Positions 23,119-32,055 are shown, counted from the stretch's first letter. The stretch is 32,786 nt of DNA from Thermodesulfobacteriota bacterium (GCA_040756475.1 JBFLZB010000031.1:1-32786), one strand, 5' to 3'. Program-made: numbers and translations. Notes: generated from the letters alone by a model not told the origin.

Positions 23119-24306
23119 ATGACCGCAATCGACCGGGCCGTTACCGACCGCCTCTGGAACCGCCTGACCAGCCCCCCCGAGCTCATTCAGGTGCTCGTGG
23201 GACCGCGACAGGTGGGGAAGACGACCGCCGCCCGCGCCATCGAGGCGCGCTGGGATGGGCCGGTGCGATATGCGGCAGCCGATCTTCCGCTGCCTCCGGG
23301 GCCCGAGTGGATCGAGACCCAGTGGCAGCTCGCCCGGACCCACATCGGCGACCGCCCGGTCCTGCTCGTTCTGGATGAGGTCCAGAAGGTCTCCGGCTGG
23401 AGCGAGGTGGTCAAGGCGTACTGGGATGCCGATCGGGCCGCCGAGAGGTCGCTCAAGGTCCTGTTGCTCGGCTCGTCAGCGCTCCTGCTCGCCCGCGGGA
23501 CGACCGAGAGCCTTGCAGGACGCTTCTTCCTGCACCGATGCCCCCATTGGACCTTTCCCGAGTGCCGGGCGGCGTTCGGCTGGGACCTGGACCGGTGGCT
23601 CTACTTCGGCGGCTACCCTGGCGCGGCGAAGCTCGCCGACGACGAAGAGGCGTGGCAGGCCTATGTACGCGACTCCCTGATCGAGGCCGTCCTCGCGCGG
23701 GACGTGCTGGCCCTACAGCCGGTCGCGAAGCCGGCGCTCCTTCGCCACCTGTTCGCCCTGGCAGCCCGGTTTCCCGCTCAGATCCTCTCCTACAACAAGA
23801 TGCTCGGCCAGCTCCAGGACGCCGGCAACACTACCACGCTCGCTCACTACCTGCGGCTCCTCGAAACCGCGTACCTCATCACCGGCCTCGAGCGGTTCTC
23901 CGCCGGCGAGGCGCGCAGCCGAGGCTCGAGCCCCAAGCTGGTTCTCTGGAACAACGCCCTCGTCTCCGCCCTCGGCCACCGGAGCTTTGCATCGGCCAGA
24001 GGAAATTCGGCGGCGTGGGGACGGCTCGTGGAGAACGCGGTGGGGGCACACCTGGTGAGCCAGTTGCAGGGCCTGGCCCACGAGGTCACCTACTGGCGCC
24101 ACGCCAACGACGAGGTCGACTACGTGGTGCGGTCGGGAGAGACCCTGTGGGCCCTCGAAGTCAAGAGCGGCCGCCCCGATCGCCCCCCCGGCATGGCCGC
24201 CTTCCGACGCCGCCACCCCGCCGCCCTGCCCCTCGTCGTCGGCTCGGGGGGAATGTCCCTGGAAGAGTTCTTCAGCGAGGACCCGCGCCACTTCCTGCAG
24301 CCATAA
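23119..24306 (+). CDS. P-loop ATPase with C-terminal DUF4143 domain
   Basis: A 395-residue ATPase of the AAA/DUF4143 group. Walker A is GPRQVGKTT (28-36), Walker B VLLVLDEVQK (81-90), and a sensor-like LLLGSSA is at 115-121. The winged-helix middle part (about 190-260) is followed by a C-terminal DUF4143 domain. There D334 (DEVDYVV) and E347-x-K349 (LWALEVKSG) fit a PD-(D/E)xK nuclease-like core. Such genes are usually solitary and patchily distributed, and their function is unknown; horizontal transfer is common. Here the gene stands behind a palindromic element and a leaderless promoter. Its GC content looks slightly lower than that of its neighbours. Confidence 0.88.
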   Translation: MTAIDRAVTDRLWNRLTSPPELIQVLVGPRQVGKTTAARAIEARWDGPVRYAAADLPLPPGPEWIETQWQLARTHIGDRPVLLVLDEVQKVSGWSEVVKAYWDADRAAERSLKVLLLGSSALLLARGTTESLAGRFFLHRCPHWTFPECRAAFGWDLDRWLYFGGYPGAAKLADDEEAWQAYVRDSLIEAVLARDVLALQPVAKPALLRHLFALAARFPAQILSYNKMLGQLQDAGNTTTLAHYLRLLETAYLITGLERFSAGEARSRGSSPKLVLWNNALVSALGHRSFASARGNSAAWGRLVENAVGAHLVSQLQGLAHEVTYWRHANDEVDYVVRSGETLWALEVKSGRPDRPPGMAAFRRRHPAALPLVVGSGGMSLEEFFSEDPRHFLQP

Positions 24307-24362
24307 CCCTGCCCGCTCGCACTCCCAGAGACACCGAGTGGCGCCCGTAGAAGCCTACCCCG

Positions 24363-25130
24363 TCACTCCTGCCCCCGCCCCGCTTCCCGCGCGACGCGCA
24401 GGGTGAGGAAGGCCAGGACGGCTACGGCGACGGCCAGGGCGAGCCACAGCAGCGCCCGCTGGGGGCCGCCGCCCGCCCCGAGGCGGGCCCGGGCGCGGTA
24501 CTCCGGGTTTGCAGCCACCGGCCCGGGGAAGGCGAGCGCGCTGTCGAGGGCCAGTACCAGGTCCCGCGTCCGGCCGAGCTCGTACTTCGGCGGGTCGGCG
24601 TCGGGGTTTCCGAGGAGGAGCGCGTAGGCCCCCGCGGGGGCGGCGACGAAGAGCTCCGGGGAGGGGAAGCGGGCGGCGGCCCGCAGCAGGAGCACCGCGG
24701 CCCCCCGCACGCCCATCCACTGCTCCCAGTGGACTCGGGCCCGAGGGGGCGGGGCGGGAACCGATGGCGGGATCGGGAGGGGCAGCGGTTGGGCTGGCTT
24801 GGGGGGAGGTGGCACCGGGGGGGGAGCCTGGGCCGGGGCCGAGAGCCGAGTCTCGGACCGGACGAAGGGGGGCGGGGGGGCCTCGTCCTGCGCGCGGGCG
24901 GCCGGAGTCTCTGGTTCTCCGGCGGGACGGGTGGTGGCCGCCGCAAACTCCGCCAAGCGCCGTTCCAGGCTCCGCGTCCGGACTCGAAACTCGGCCTCGA
25001 TCTGCTCGAGCTTCGCCTCCAGCCATTCGAGCCGCCGCCGATTCGCCCGATGACCGGTGAGAGCCAGCCCGGCCAACACCGCCGGAGCCACCAGGAGGAC
25101 GACCGCCAGAAGGATGATCAACCCGTCCAT
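24363..25130 (-). CDS. Chimera of DUF2339 N-terminus and DUF3999 C-terminus (deletion scar)
   Basis: A 255-residue protein joining ends of two different families. Residues 1-147 match the start of large DUF2339 membrane proteins: an N-terminal helix, a coiled coil (32-60), a Pro-rich linker and HWEQWMGVRGAAVLLL, which normally opens a set of twenty or so helices. Residues 152-255 match the end of DUF3999 proteins: SPELFVAAPAGAYALLLGN, YELGRTRDLVLALDS, NPEYRARARL and a final helix. These two genes are usually neighbours. An in-frame deletion joining them near base 24685 would give exactly this product. The protein is probably nonfunctional, though it remains open. The ATG at 25130 has GGAG 8 bases upstream. 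Confidence 0.72.
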   Translation of the reverse strand: MDGLIILLAVVLLVAPAVLAGLALTGHRANRRRLEWLEAKLEQIEAEFRVRTRSLERRLAEFAAATTRPAGEPETPAARAQDEAPPPPFVRSETRLSAPAQAPPPVPPPPKPAQPLPLPIPPSVPAPPPRARVHWEQWMGVRGAAVLLLRAAARFPSPELFVAAPAGAYALLLGNPDADPPKYELGRTRDLVLALDSALAFPGPVAANPEYRARARLGAGGGPQRALLWLALAVAVAVLAFLTLRVAREAGRGQE

Positions 25131-25196
25131 GCCATGCGCTCCGTTTGCAGAAGTCTCGGCTCGACGTCCCCACGCCACCCGGTCCCAGCGATGGCG

Positions 25197-27398
25197 TCAC
25201 GGTCGGAGTTGGGACCACCCCTCGTCCCGGCGGAGAAACCTCGCGTACTCCCACAGCCTCGCCAGCACCCTGGCGGCGCGCTCGGGGGTGGGGAAGGCGA
25301 GGATGCGGCGGTCGGTGCCCTCCGCGTCGAGGAGCGTGCGGCCTCCGGGCTCGGGCAGCAGGGTCACCCCCACTACGGGCTTGTCGCTGCCGGCGGCCAA
25401 CCGGGCGATGCCGGCACGGGCCCCGGCCTCGTAGCGGGCGGCCTGTGCTTCGGCGGCGTCCAGGAGCTCGGGGGGCTGTTCGGGGTCCACGGCCCGGGCC
25501 GATTCCACCGTGGCCCGCAGGAAGCGCTCGCGGCCCAGGACGCCCAGGTGGATGACCGCGTCGGCACCATCCCACGCCAGGAGCTCCTCCAGGATGCGGG
25601 CCGGGAGGTCCGCGCCGGGCTCACCCACCAGGTCTACGGGGTTGGTGCGGCTCCAGTAGGGGGGCAGGAGCCGGTCGAGACGCCCGCGGACGGCCTCGTC
25701 CAGGGCAGGCACCGTGAGGCCGAGCTCGGCGCACAGGTCCGAGGCCACCACCCCCCACCCGCCGCCCCAGGTGAGGATCGCCACCCGGGGCCCCCGGGGG
25801 AGCGGCAGGGCGGTAAAGGCGGCGGAGGCGTCGAGGAGGTCGGTGGGCTGGTCCACCAGGACGACCCCGGCCTGGCGGCACGCGGCCTCGAAGACCCGGG
25901 CGTCGGAGGCGAGCGCCCCGGTGTGGCTCGCGGCGGCCCGCTGGCCGGCAACCGTGCGCCCTCCCTTGAGGGCCACCACGGGCTTGCGGCGCGACAGGCG
26001 CCGTGCCGACTCGAAGAACCGGCGCCCTTCCTTGACCCCTTCGAGGTAGAGCACCACCGTGCGGCTGCGGTCGTCCTCCTCCAAGGCCTCCAGGAAGTCC
26101 TCCACCGCGGCCATGGCCTCGTTGCCCGTTCCGCAAAACGCCCGGATCCCGATCCCCTGGGCGGCGGCAAAGGCCAGGAGCTGTACCCCCATGTTGCCGG
26201 ACTGGGAGAGGAGCATGGTGTCCCCCGGCTCGGGGCGCACGTGGGCGCCGGTGCCGTAGAAGCGGGCGTGGGGGTTCAAGATCCCCATGGTGTTGGGCCC
26301 CACCAGGGTGACCCCGGCGCGCCGGGCGGCGGCCACCAGCGCCTCTTGCAGGCGCGGCCCCTCACCCCCCGCCTCGCCGAACCCGGAGGAGACGATCACG
26401 GCACCCCGCACCCCCCGGGCCCCGAGCCGGGTCACCGTGTCGGCCACCGCGGCCGCGGGCACGGTGACCACCGCCAGGTCCACGCCGTCGGGCAGGTCCT
26501 CGACGGCAGCCAGCGCCGGACGCCCGGCCACCGTGCCCCCCTTGGGGTTCACCGGATACACGGGCCCCGGGAACCCGCCGGCGAGGACGTTGGTGAAGAG
26601 CAGGTGACCCCACTTGCCCAGGGTCCCCGTGGCACCCACGAAGGCCACGGAGCGCGGGTAGAAGAGCCGGGCCAGGGCGCCGGGGGCCACCCGCTCCCGA
26701 AGGGTCCGGGGTGCCTCGCGGCCGAGCACCACGAGGGCGTCCACCGCCAGGACCGACCCGTCCGGGCGCACCCGCACCGGGTTCACATCCACCTCGGCCA
26801 CCCCCGGATGCTCCTGGGCGAGGCGGGAGAGGCCCAGGAGCGCCCGGACCAGGGCGGCCCGGTCCACGGCCCCCTCGCCCCGGAAGGGTCCCAGGAGAGC
26901 CCGGCTCTTCAGGCGCTCCAGGAGCTCTTCTGCGTCCGCGGTGCCCAGGGGCGCCAGGGCTAGGGCCACGTCACCCAAGCCCTCGGCGAGCACGCCGCCC
27001 AGGCCGAAGACCACGACGGGCCCGAACTCCGGGTCCCGGGCGAGCCCCAGGAGGAGCTCCCTCCGGCCCGGCACCTGGGGCTGGACGAGATAGCCGCGCA
27101 GGTCCGCCCCGGCGGCTTCGGCAATCGCCCGAGCGGCCTCGGCCACCTCGGCCTCGCCGCGCATCCCCAACCGCACCAGCCCCCGCTCGGTCTTGTGGGC
27201 CAGCGCGGGCCCCAGCCCCTTCAGGACCACGGGAAAGCCGAGCCCCCGAGCAGCGCCGGCAGCCTCCTCCGGCGTCGCCGCCGTGCGCTCTTCCACCACA
27301 GGGAGGCCGTAGTGGGCCAGGAGCCCCTTGGACTCGGCCTCGTCGAGGTTTCGCCGGCCCTCCCGCCGGGCGCGATCCAGGAGCTCGGTGGGGGTCAT
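25197..27398 (-). CDS. ADP-forming acyl-CoA synthetase (acetate--CoA ligase family), fused beta-alpha form
   Basis: A 733-residue fusion enzyme that interconverts acyl-CoA + ADP + Pi with acid + CoA + ATP, used for ATP formation from acetyl-CoA or other CoA esters. Residues 1-225 are an ATP-grasp (beta) domain (PVVLKGLGPALAHKTERGLV). Residues 240-365 form a CoA-binding Rossmann domain (FYPRSVAFVGATGTLGKWG). The remainder is ligase-like, with LLSQSGNMGVQ (397-407) and the phospho-histidine-type loop SHTGALASD (H492). This beta-alpha order is the reverse of the alpha-beta form. The ATG at 27398 follows GAGG with 6 bases spacing. Acid specificity (acetate, propionate, aryl acids) is not readable. 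It appears monocistronic. Confidence 0.92.
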   Translation of the reverse strand: MTPTELLDRARREGRRNLDEAESKGLLAHYGLPVVEERTAATPEEAAGAARGLGFPVVLKGLGPALAHKTERGLVRLGMRGEAEVAEAARAIAEAAGADLRGYLVQPQVPGRRELLLGLARDPEFGPVVVFGLGGVLAEGLGDVALALAPLGTADAEELLERLKSRALLGPFRGEGAVDRAALVRALLGLSRLAQEHPGVAEVDVNPVRVRPDGSVLAVDALVVLGREAPRTLRERVAPGALARLFYPRSVAFVGATGTLGKWGHLLFTNVLAGGFPGPVYPVNPKGGTVAGRPALAAVEDLPDGVDLAVVTVPAAAVADTVTRLGARGVRGAVIVSSGFGEAGGEGPRLQEALVAAARRAGVTLVGPNTMGILNPHARFYGTGAHVRPEPGDTMLLSQSGNMGVQLLAFAAAQGIGIRAFCGTGNEAMAAVEDFLEALEEDDRSRTVVLYLEGVKEGRRFFESARRLSRRKPVVALKGGRTVAGQRAAASHTGALASDARVFEAACRQAGVVLVDQPTDLLDASAAFTALPLPRGPRVAILTWGGGWGVVASDLCAELGLTVPALDEAVRGRLDRLLPPYWSRTNPVDLVGEPGADLPARILEELLAWDGADAVIHLGVLGRERFLRATVESARAVDPEQPPELLDAAEAQAARYEAGARAGIARLAAGSDKPVVGVTLLPEPGGRTLLDAEGTDRRILAFPTPERAARVLARLWEYARFLRRDEGWSQLRP

Positions 27399-27437
27399 GG
27401 ATTCCTCGGTTGATGCAGGTGGGGGGGTTGGCGGGTG

Positions 27438-27491
27438 ATGGGACCTATGGGACCTATGGGACCTATGGGACCGATGGGACGGATGGGACGG
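27438..27491. repeat. Six tandem 9-base repeats (atgggacct)
   Basis: Three ATGGGACCT units are followed by ATGGGACCG and two ATGGGACGG units, giving 54 bases with no interruption. They sit in the 236-base gap between the acyl-CoA synthetase and ferredoxin genes. The unit length is a multiple of three, so the tract stays open in every frame and should not be mistaken for coding sequence. Confidence 0.9.
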
Positions 27492-27518
27492 ATGAACCCC
27501 GGGCTCACAGCACCCGCG

Positions 27519-27550
27519 CACGCTTCACGCTTCGCGTCTCACGCCTCACG
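27519..27550. repeat. Short tandem 7-base repeats (cacgctt)
   Basis: CACGCTT twice, then CGCGTCT, CACGCCT and CACG, immediately after the 9-base tract and 12 bases before the ferredoxin promoter. A unit of this type is familiar from intergenic regions of many environmental genomes. Confidence 0.65.
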
Positions 27551-27561
27551 TAACCCCCTCT

Positions 27562-27589
27562 TTGACACCCGGCGCATCGCCGTTAGCCT
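27562..27589 (+). promoter_or_regulatory. Sigma-70 promoter for the ferredoxin gene
   Basis: A perfect TTGACA, 16-base spacer and TAGCCT (three of six matches). The -10 lies 45 bases before the ferredoxin ATG. Confidence 0.55.
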
Positions 27590-27634
27590 GGGTCCCCTGC
27601 AAGACGCCGCAACACGCGCTGGGAGGGCCAAGCC

Positions 27635-27829
27635 ATGAAGGTGCGCATCGACTACGGGCTGTGCATGGGGGACGGGAACTGCCACAAGGTGTGTCCCGAG
27701 GTGTTCGACTACGACGACGACCAACTGCGGGGGGTCGTCCGCAACCCGGCCGTGCCCGAGCACCTGGAGGCCAAGGTGCGCCAGGCCGCCGAGGAGTGCA
27801 ACCCCCAGGCCATCGAGATCGAGGAGTAG
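27635..27829 (+). CDS. Single-cluster ferredoxin (D-type, 3Fe-4S or 4Fe-4S)
   Basis: A 64-residue ferredoxin with one cluster site. The pattern CxxDxxC is C10, D13, C16, then C20 in CPEVF and C55 in CNPQAI. Aspartate holds the second ligand position, as in Pyrococcus furiosus ferredoxin, so the cluster may be [3Fe-4S] or an Asp-ligated [4Fe-4S] that interconverts. GGGAGG lies 8 bases before the ATG. It is monocistronic and convergent with queC. Its partner enzyme is not known from context. Confidence 0.93.
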   Translation: MKVRIDYGLCMGDGNCHKVCPEVFDYDDDQLRGVVRNPAVPEHLEAKVRQAAEECNPQAIEIEE

Positions 27830-27856
27830 GTCCCGGCTCCGTGCGCCACGCCGGCC

Positions 27857-28576
27857 CTACCCCGCGTAGGGAGTCGGGTCCGGCAGCCCGGCCGCCTCGA
27901 AACCCCTCCTGCGCAGGATGCAGCTATCGCACCGGCCGCACGCCCGCCCCTCGGCGTCCGGGTCGTAGCAGGAGCGGGTGAGGCCGTAGTCCACCCCCAG
28001 GGCCGCGCCCCGGCGGATGATCTCGGCCTTGGTCAGGTGCAGCAGCGGCGCGTGGACCCGGAATCGGCTCCCCTCGACCCCGGCCTTGGTCCCCAGGTTC
28101 GCCACCCGCTCGAAGGCCTCCAGGAACTCGGGGCGGCAGTCCGGGTAACCCGAGTAGTCGAGGGCGTTGACCCCGATGAAGAGGTCCCGGGCACCCAGGA
28201 CCTCGGCCCAGGCCAGGGCGAAGGACAGGAAGACCGTGTTTCGGGCGGGCACGTAGGTAACCGGGATCCCCCGGCCGATCTCCTCGGGGGAGGCCGGCCT
28301 GGGAACCGCGATGTCGCCGGTGAGGGCCGAGCCCCCGAAGGCCCGCAGGTCGATGGTGGCCACGTGGTGGGCGGCGGCGCCCAGGGCCCGGGCCACGCGG
28401 CGGGCCGCGTCGAGCTCGGCGGCGTGCCGCTGGCCGTAGGCAAAGGACAGCGCGTAGGTCTCGTACCCCTGGGTCCGGGCGATGGCCAGGCAGGTGGCCG
28501 AGTCGAGCCCGCCGCTCAGGAGGACGACGGCTCTGCGCGCTGTGGGCTCGTGGCTGTTGGCCATCGGGGTGTCCAT
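27857..28576 (-). CDS. queC: 7-cyano-7-deazaguanine synthase
   Basis: A 239-residue ATP-dependent enzyme converting 7-carboxy-7-deazaguanine to preQ0 in queuosine synthesis. The ATP-pyrophosphatase loop SGGLDS is at 21-26. The FAYGQRH and [10 protein letters not shown] motifs follow. The C-terminal zinc site is C203, C213, C216 and C219 ([17 protein letters not shown]). The start at 28576 lies 7 bases after the dapL stop; a second ATG four codons later is possible. Co-transcription with dapL is likely. Other queuosine genes are not in this window. Confidence 0.96.
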   Translation of the reverse strand: MDTPMANSHEPTARRAVVLLSGGLDSATCLAIARTQGYETYALSFAYGQRHAAELDAARRVARALGAAAHHVATIDLRAFGGSALTGDIAVPRPASPEEIGRGIPVTYVPARNTVFLSFALAWAEVLGARDLFIGVNALDYSGYPDCRPEFLEAFERVANLGTKAGVEGSRFRVHAPLLHLTKAEIIRRGAALGVDYGLTRSCYDPDAEGRACGRCDSCILRRRGFEAAGLPDPTPYAG

Positions 28577-28583
28577 TGCGCGG

Positions 28584-29819
28584 TCAGCTGCCCCACCTCT
28601 TGCGGATGCGCGCCACCGCCTCCTCCACGTGGTTCCGGTCCCCGAAGGACGAGAGCCGGAAGTACCCCTCTCCGCTCGGGCCAAAGCCGCTGCCCGGCGT
28701 GCCCACCACGTGGCACTCTCCCAGGAGCACGTCGAAGAACTGCCAGCTGGTGAGCCCCGCCGGCACCTTGAGCCAGAGGTAGGGCGCGTTGACCCCACCG
28801 TAGCACGCGAACCCCGCGGCGGTGAGCCCCTCGCGGATGATCCGGGCGTTCTCCTGGTAGTAGCGGATCACCTCCTGGTTCTGGCGCCACCCCTCGTGGG
28901 AATAGACCGCGGCCGCGGCCCGCTGGACGGGGTAGGAGACCCCGTTGAACTTGGTGGTCTGGCGGCGGTGCCAGAGCGGATTCAGGGAGACCCGCCGGCC
29001 GTCGGCGGTGCGGGCCTGGAGCGCCTCGGGCACCACGGTGAGGCCGCAGCGCACGCCGGTAAAGCCCGCGGTCTTCGAGAAGCTCCGAAACTCGATGGCG
29101 CAGCGCTCGGCGCCGGGAATCTCGTAGATCGAGTGGGGGATGCCGGGCTCGGTGATGAAGGCCTCGTACGCGGCGTCGAAGAGGAGCACGGCTTCCTGGG
29201 CCAGGGCGTACTCCACCCAACGGGCCAGCTCGGCCCGGGGGGCCACGGCCCCGGTGGGGTTGTTGGGGTAGCACAGGTACACGAGATCCACCCGCTCCCG
29301 GGGGAGCGCGGGGAGGAAGCCGTTCTCCTCGCTGCACGGCAGGTACACGATGCCCCGGTAGTAGCCCTTCTCGTCGGCCTCCCCCGTGCGCCCCACCATC
29401 ACGTTGGTGTCGTTGTACACGGGGTAGACGGGGTCGCAGATGGCCACGGTGTTGCCCAGGTCGAAGACGTCGAGGATGTTGGCCACGTCGCACTTCGACC
29501 CGTCCGAGACGAAGATCTCGGAGGGCTTGACGTCGGCGCCCAGGGGGCGGTAGGCCTTCTCCGCAATGGCCTCCAGGAGGAAGTCGTACCCCTGCTCGGG
29601 CCCGTACCCGCGGAAGGTCTCCGCCCGGGCCAGGTCGTCGACCCCGGCGTGGAAGGCCTCGATCACCGCCGGCACGAGCGGCAGGGTGACGTCGCCGATC
29701 CCCAGCCGGATGATCTTGGCGCCGGGATTGGCCTGGGCAAAGGCCTTCACCCGCCGGCCGATCTCCGGGAAGAGGTAGCCGGCCTTCAGCTTGAGGTAGT
29801 TCTCGTTGACACGGGCCAC
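28584..29819 (-). CDS. dapL: LL-diaminopimelate aminotransferase
   Basis: A 411-residue PLP class I/II aminotransferase that converts tetrahydrodipicolinate to LL-diaminopimelate in one step, using glutamate. It replaces the succinylase or acetylase routes. The start [26 protein letters not shown] (39-48), [15 protein letters not shown] and YPNNPTGAV are DapL hallmarks. The PLP lysine is K249 in [10 protein letters not shown]. The GTG at 29819 has AAGGAG 6 bases upstream. A TTGACG -35-like box lies at 29890-29895 on the minus strand, but the -10 is poor. With dapA and dapB 7 kb away, the route is complete to LL-diaminopimelate. Confidence 0.97.
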   Translation of the reverse strand: MARVNENYLKLKAGYLFPEIGRRVKAFAQANPGAKIIRLGIGDVTLPLVPAVIEAFHAGVDDLARAETFRGYGPEQGYDFLLEAIAEKAYRPLGADVKPSEIFVSDGSKCDVANILDVFDLGNTVAICDPVYPVYNDTNVMVGRTGEADEKGYYRGIVYLPCSEENGFLPALPRERVDLVYLCYPNNPTGAVAPRAELARWVEYALAQEAVLLFDAAYEAFITEPGIPHSIYEIPGAERCAIEFRSFSKTAGFTGVRCGLTVVPEALQARTADGRRVSLNPLWHRRQTTKFNGVSYPVQRAAAAVYSHEGWRQNQEVIRYYQENARIIREGLTAAGFACYGGVNAPYLWLKVPAGLTSWQFFDVLLGECHVVGTPGSGFGPSGEGYFRLSSFGDRNHVEEAVARIRKRWGS

Positions 29820-30093
29820 GGGGAGCTCCTTGGGTGAGCGGTCGCGGTTTGCAGAGCCAGGCCTCTGCTTAGCAGAGCCCTCTCGGGGGCGTCAAGCCGG
29901 AGCCGCTTCGAGCTCGCGCTGTCGGGCCCCGGAACACCCAGGGAGGTTCACTGGCGTCACCCCGATGCTCCGTCGGGTTGACGCACCACCGGATCCGGGC
30001 AAGCTGTGCCCTGGACTCGTTTCCCCTCAGGAGGCGACCGGCTGCGATCTCGCTGACGGTATAGGGCGCGCCCCATAGCCCTGGCCCGGGACC

Positions 30094-30384
30094 CCCCTCC
30101 TCTGGGTCCTGCGGGAACACCTGGGCCTCACGGGCACCAAGTACGGGTGCGGCGTGGGCCGGTGCGGCGCCTGTAGGGTGCACCTGGACGGGGAGCCCGT
30201 GCGCTCCTGCGCAGTCCCCCTGGGGCGGGCCGCGGGCCCGGTGGTGGTCACCATCGAGGGTCTTGGGGGCGGGAAGCCCCACCCCGTGCAGCGGGCGTGG
30301 GTTCTCGAGGACGTGAGCCCGTGCGGGTACTGCCAGCCCGGCCAGATCATGGCGTTGGAGCGGATGCGCCAGGCCGGCGCCCGC
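30094..30384 (+). pseudogene. Remnant of a molybdenum hydroxylase [2Fe-2S] small subunit
   Basis: In one frame this stretch encodes the middle of a xanthine dehydrogenase/isoquinoline oxidoreductase-type iron-sulfur subunit. It contains [17 protein letters not shown], the first-cluster cysteines in CGVGRCGAC and [16 protein letters not shown] and the second-cluster start [12 protein letters not shown]. It has no start codon: an in-frame TAG lies at 30076-30078, just upstream of the first homologous residue. The N-terminal 25 or so residues and everything after QIMAL, including the CRC cysteines, are missing. The large molybdenum subunit is absent. It is a fragment left by deletions, wedged between dapL and GAPDH. 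The rest of the 29820-30407 gap holds no other gene. Confidence 0.82.
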
Positions 30385-30407
30385 GCCTGGCGTGTCTCCC
30401 GAGCTGC

Positions 30408-31877
30408 CTACGGCAGGTCGTCCGCCGGGAGCTCGGGCAGGTCGATGCCGGCCATGCGCTGCACCAGGCGCATCACCTGGCAGGCGTACCCGAACTCGTT
30501 GTCGTACCAGACGTAGAGCACGGCGTTGCGGGGGTCCGACGGACTCACGATGGTGGCTTCGCCGTCCACGACCCCGGCGTGGCGGGACCCGATGATGTCG
30601 GAGCTCACGATGTCGGGCGAGGTGGTGAAGTCGATCTGGTTCTGAAGGGGGCTGTTCACCGAGATCTCCCGCAGGTAGTCGTTGAGCTCGGCCTTGGAGG
30701 TGGGCCGGTCGAGCCGCAGCTGGAGGATGGCCAGGGAGACGTCGGGGGTGGGCACCCGGATGGCATTGCCCGTGAGCTTGCCCGCCATCTCGGGCAGCAC
30801 CTTGGCCACGGCGCTCGCCGCGCCGGTCTCGGTGATGACCATGTTGAGGGGGGCCGACCGGCCGCGGCGGGCCTTCTTGTGGAAGTTGTCGATGAGGTTC
30901 TGGTCGTTGGTATAGGCGTGCACGGTCTCCATGTGGCCCGAGACGATCCCGAAGCGCTCCCCGACGACCTTGATGACGGGAGCAATGGCGTTGGTGGTGC
31001 AGGAGGCGGCCGAGACGATCCGCTCCGCCGGGTCCAGGTTCCGGTGGTTGATGCCGTACACGATGTTGGGGATGTCTCCCTTGCCGGGGGCCGTGAGGAG
31101 CACGCTCTTCACCCCCTTGGCCTGTAGGTGCCTCCCCAGCCCCTGGCGGTCCCGCCACTTGCCCGTGTTGTCGATGACGATGGCGTCCTCGATCCCGAAA
31201 GCCGTGTAGTCCACGTGTTCGGGTGCTTCGGCGTAGAGAACCCGCACGAGGTTTCCGTTGGCGACGATGGCATTGTCTTCCTCGTCGATCTGGGTCGTGC
31301 CGGCAAAGGGGCCGTGCACCGAGTCCATCCGAAAGAGCGCCGCGCGCTTCTTGAGGTCTCCTTCGGACCCCTTGCGCACCACAGTGGCGCGCACCCGGAT
31401 CTTGTCGCCCCGCCCGGTCTTGTCCACCAGGATCCGGGCCAGGAGCCGCCCGATGCGGCCGAAGCCGTAGAGCACCACGTCCTGGGGCCTGCCCAGCACC
31501 GCCTGGCGCCCCGTGGTGACCGGGGCAAGCTCCTGGGCCACGAAGGCGTCCAGAGTGTCCATGCTTTCGCCCCGGGCCTGGAACTTGACGGTGAGCTTTC
31601 CCAGGTCGATGCGGCAGGGGCCCAGGTCGAGCCTGCCCACGGCCTGCAGCACGGGAAAGGTCTCCTGGACCGTGAGATCGCGGCCCAGCACCAGACGCGC
31701 GTGCCGGTGCACTTTGAGGATCTCCACCGAGCTCACCTTGGCGATGGAGCGCCCGTACACGTGCCCCAGCACGCCCCGCTCCACCCGCAGCGCGTTGAGG
31801 ATGGAGAGCATCTTGACGGTGACGGCTTCCGAGTCGTTCCAGAGCTGAAAGCAGCGTTCCGCTTTGGTCGGATCCAT
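30408..31877 (-). CDS. Glyceraldehyde-3-phosphate dehydrogenase, long form
   Basis: A 489-residue GAPDH of the long class, with an N-terminal extension of about 130 residues before the usual fold. The NAD-binding YGFGRIGR is at 137-144, the catalytic cysteine is C293 in [12 protein letters not shown], and the substrate loops [12 protein letters not shown] and [10 protein letters not shown] follow. [15 protein letters not shown] is the C-terminal signature. The extension ([31 protein letters not shown]) is typical of this long form rather than of a fusion. AAGGAGG lies 7 bases before the ATG. Its stop lies about 24 bases from the pseudogene fragment. It could work in glycolysis or gluconeogenesis; the cofactor preference is not settled by eye. 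Confidence 0.94.
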   Translation of the reverse strand: MDPTKAERCFQLWNDSEAVTVKMLSILNALRVERGVLGHVYGRSIAKVSSVEILKVHRHARLVLGRDLTVQETFPVLQAVGRLDLGPCRIDLGKLTVKFQARGESMDTLDAFVAQELAPVTTGRQAVLGRPQDVVLYGFGRIGRLLARILVDKTGRGDKIRVRATVVRKGSEGDLKKRAALFRMDSVHGPFAGTTQIDEEDNAIVANGNLVRVLYAEAPEHVDYTAFGIEDAIVIDNTGKWRDRQGLGRHLQAKGVKSVLLTAPGKGDIPNIVYGINHRNLDPAERIVSAASCTTNAIAPVIKVVGERFGIVSGHMETVHAYTNDQNLIDNFHKKARRGRSAPLNMVITETGAASAVAKVLPEMAGKLTGNAIRVPTPDVSLAILQLRLDRPTSKAELNDYLREISVNSPLQNQIDFTTSPDIVSSDIIGSRHAGVVDGEATIVSPSDPRNAVLYVWYDNEFGYACQVMRLVQRMAGIDLPELPADDLP

Positions 31878-31978
31878 GTCCGCGCCTCCTTGTGTGTTCG
31901 GAGTAGGAGATGCCTCCCGGCACGCCGGGCGCGGCCGAAAGATAGCACGTTTGCCCCGGGGGAAGAAGGTGCCCCGCC

Positions 31979-32007
31979 TTGTAATGCCCCCCCCGTCCTC
32001 CTATACT
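31979..32007 (+). promoter_or_regulatory. Sigma-70 promoter for the TPR gene
   Basis: TTGTAA, 17-base spacer and TATACT (four and five of six matches), placing the transcription start near 32014, about 42 bases before the ATG at 32056. GAPDH is divergent from here; its own promoter could not be picked with confidence. Confidence 0.75.
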
Positions 32008-32055
32008 GACTGCTCGTCGCATGACTGAGCGGCCGGGAAGGCCCCGGGAGGTTTC

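Larger units (their letters stand above)
22991..23122 (+). other. 43-codon frame linking the CDF and ATPase genes, doubtful gene
   Basis: An ATG directly abuts the CDF stop (TAGATG) and opens 43 codons that read through the palindromic element. The frame ends in a TGA overlapping the ATPase start (ATGA). The arrangement looks like a coupled small gene, and its start (MRATGKAVVLDVGHQ) is not low-complexity. The second half simply translates the palindromes, so a lost or chance frame is equally likely. I do not assign a function. Confidence 0.3.

Noticed and set aside
27438-27491. 9-base repeats as a CRISPR-like or coding His/Ser or Gly/Met/Pro repeat
   Set aside because: Units are contiguous with no spacers, and every frame stays open because nine is divisible by three. 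No ribosome site or flanking gene supports coding.
29890-29895. TTGACG box upstream of dapL
   Set aside because: The only hexamers at suitable spacing (TAAGCA, CTAAGC) match the -10 consensus poorly, so a promoter is not claimed.
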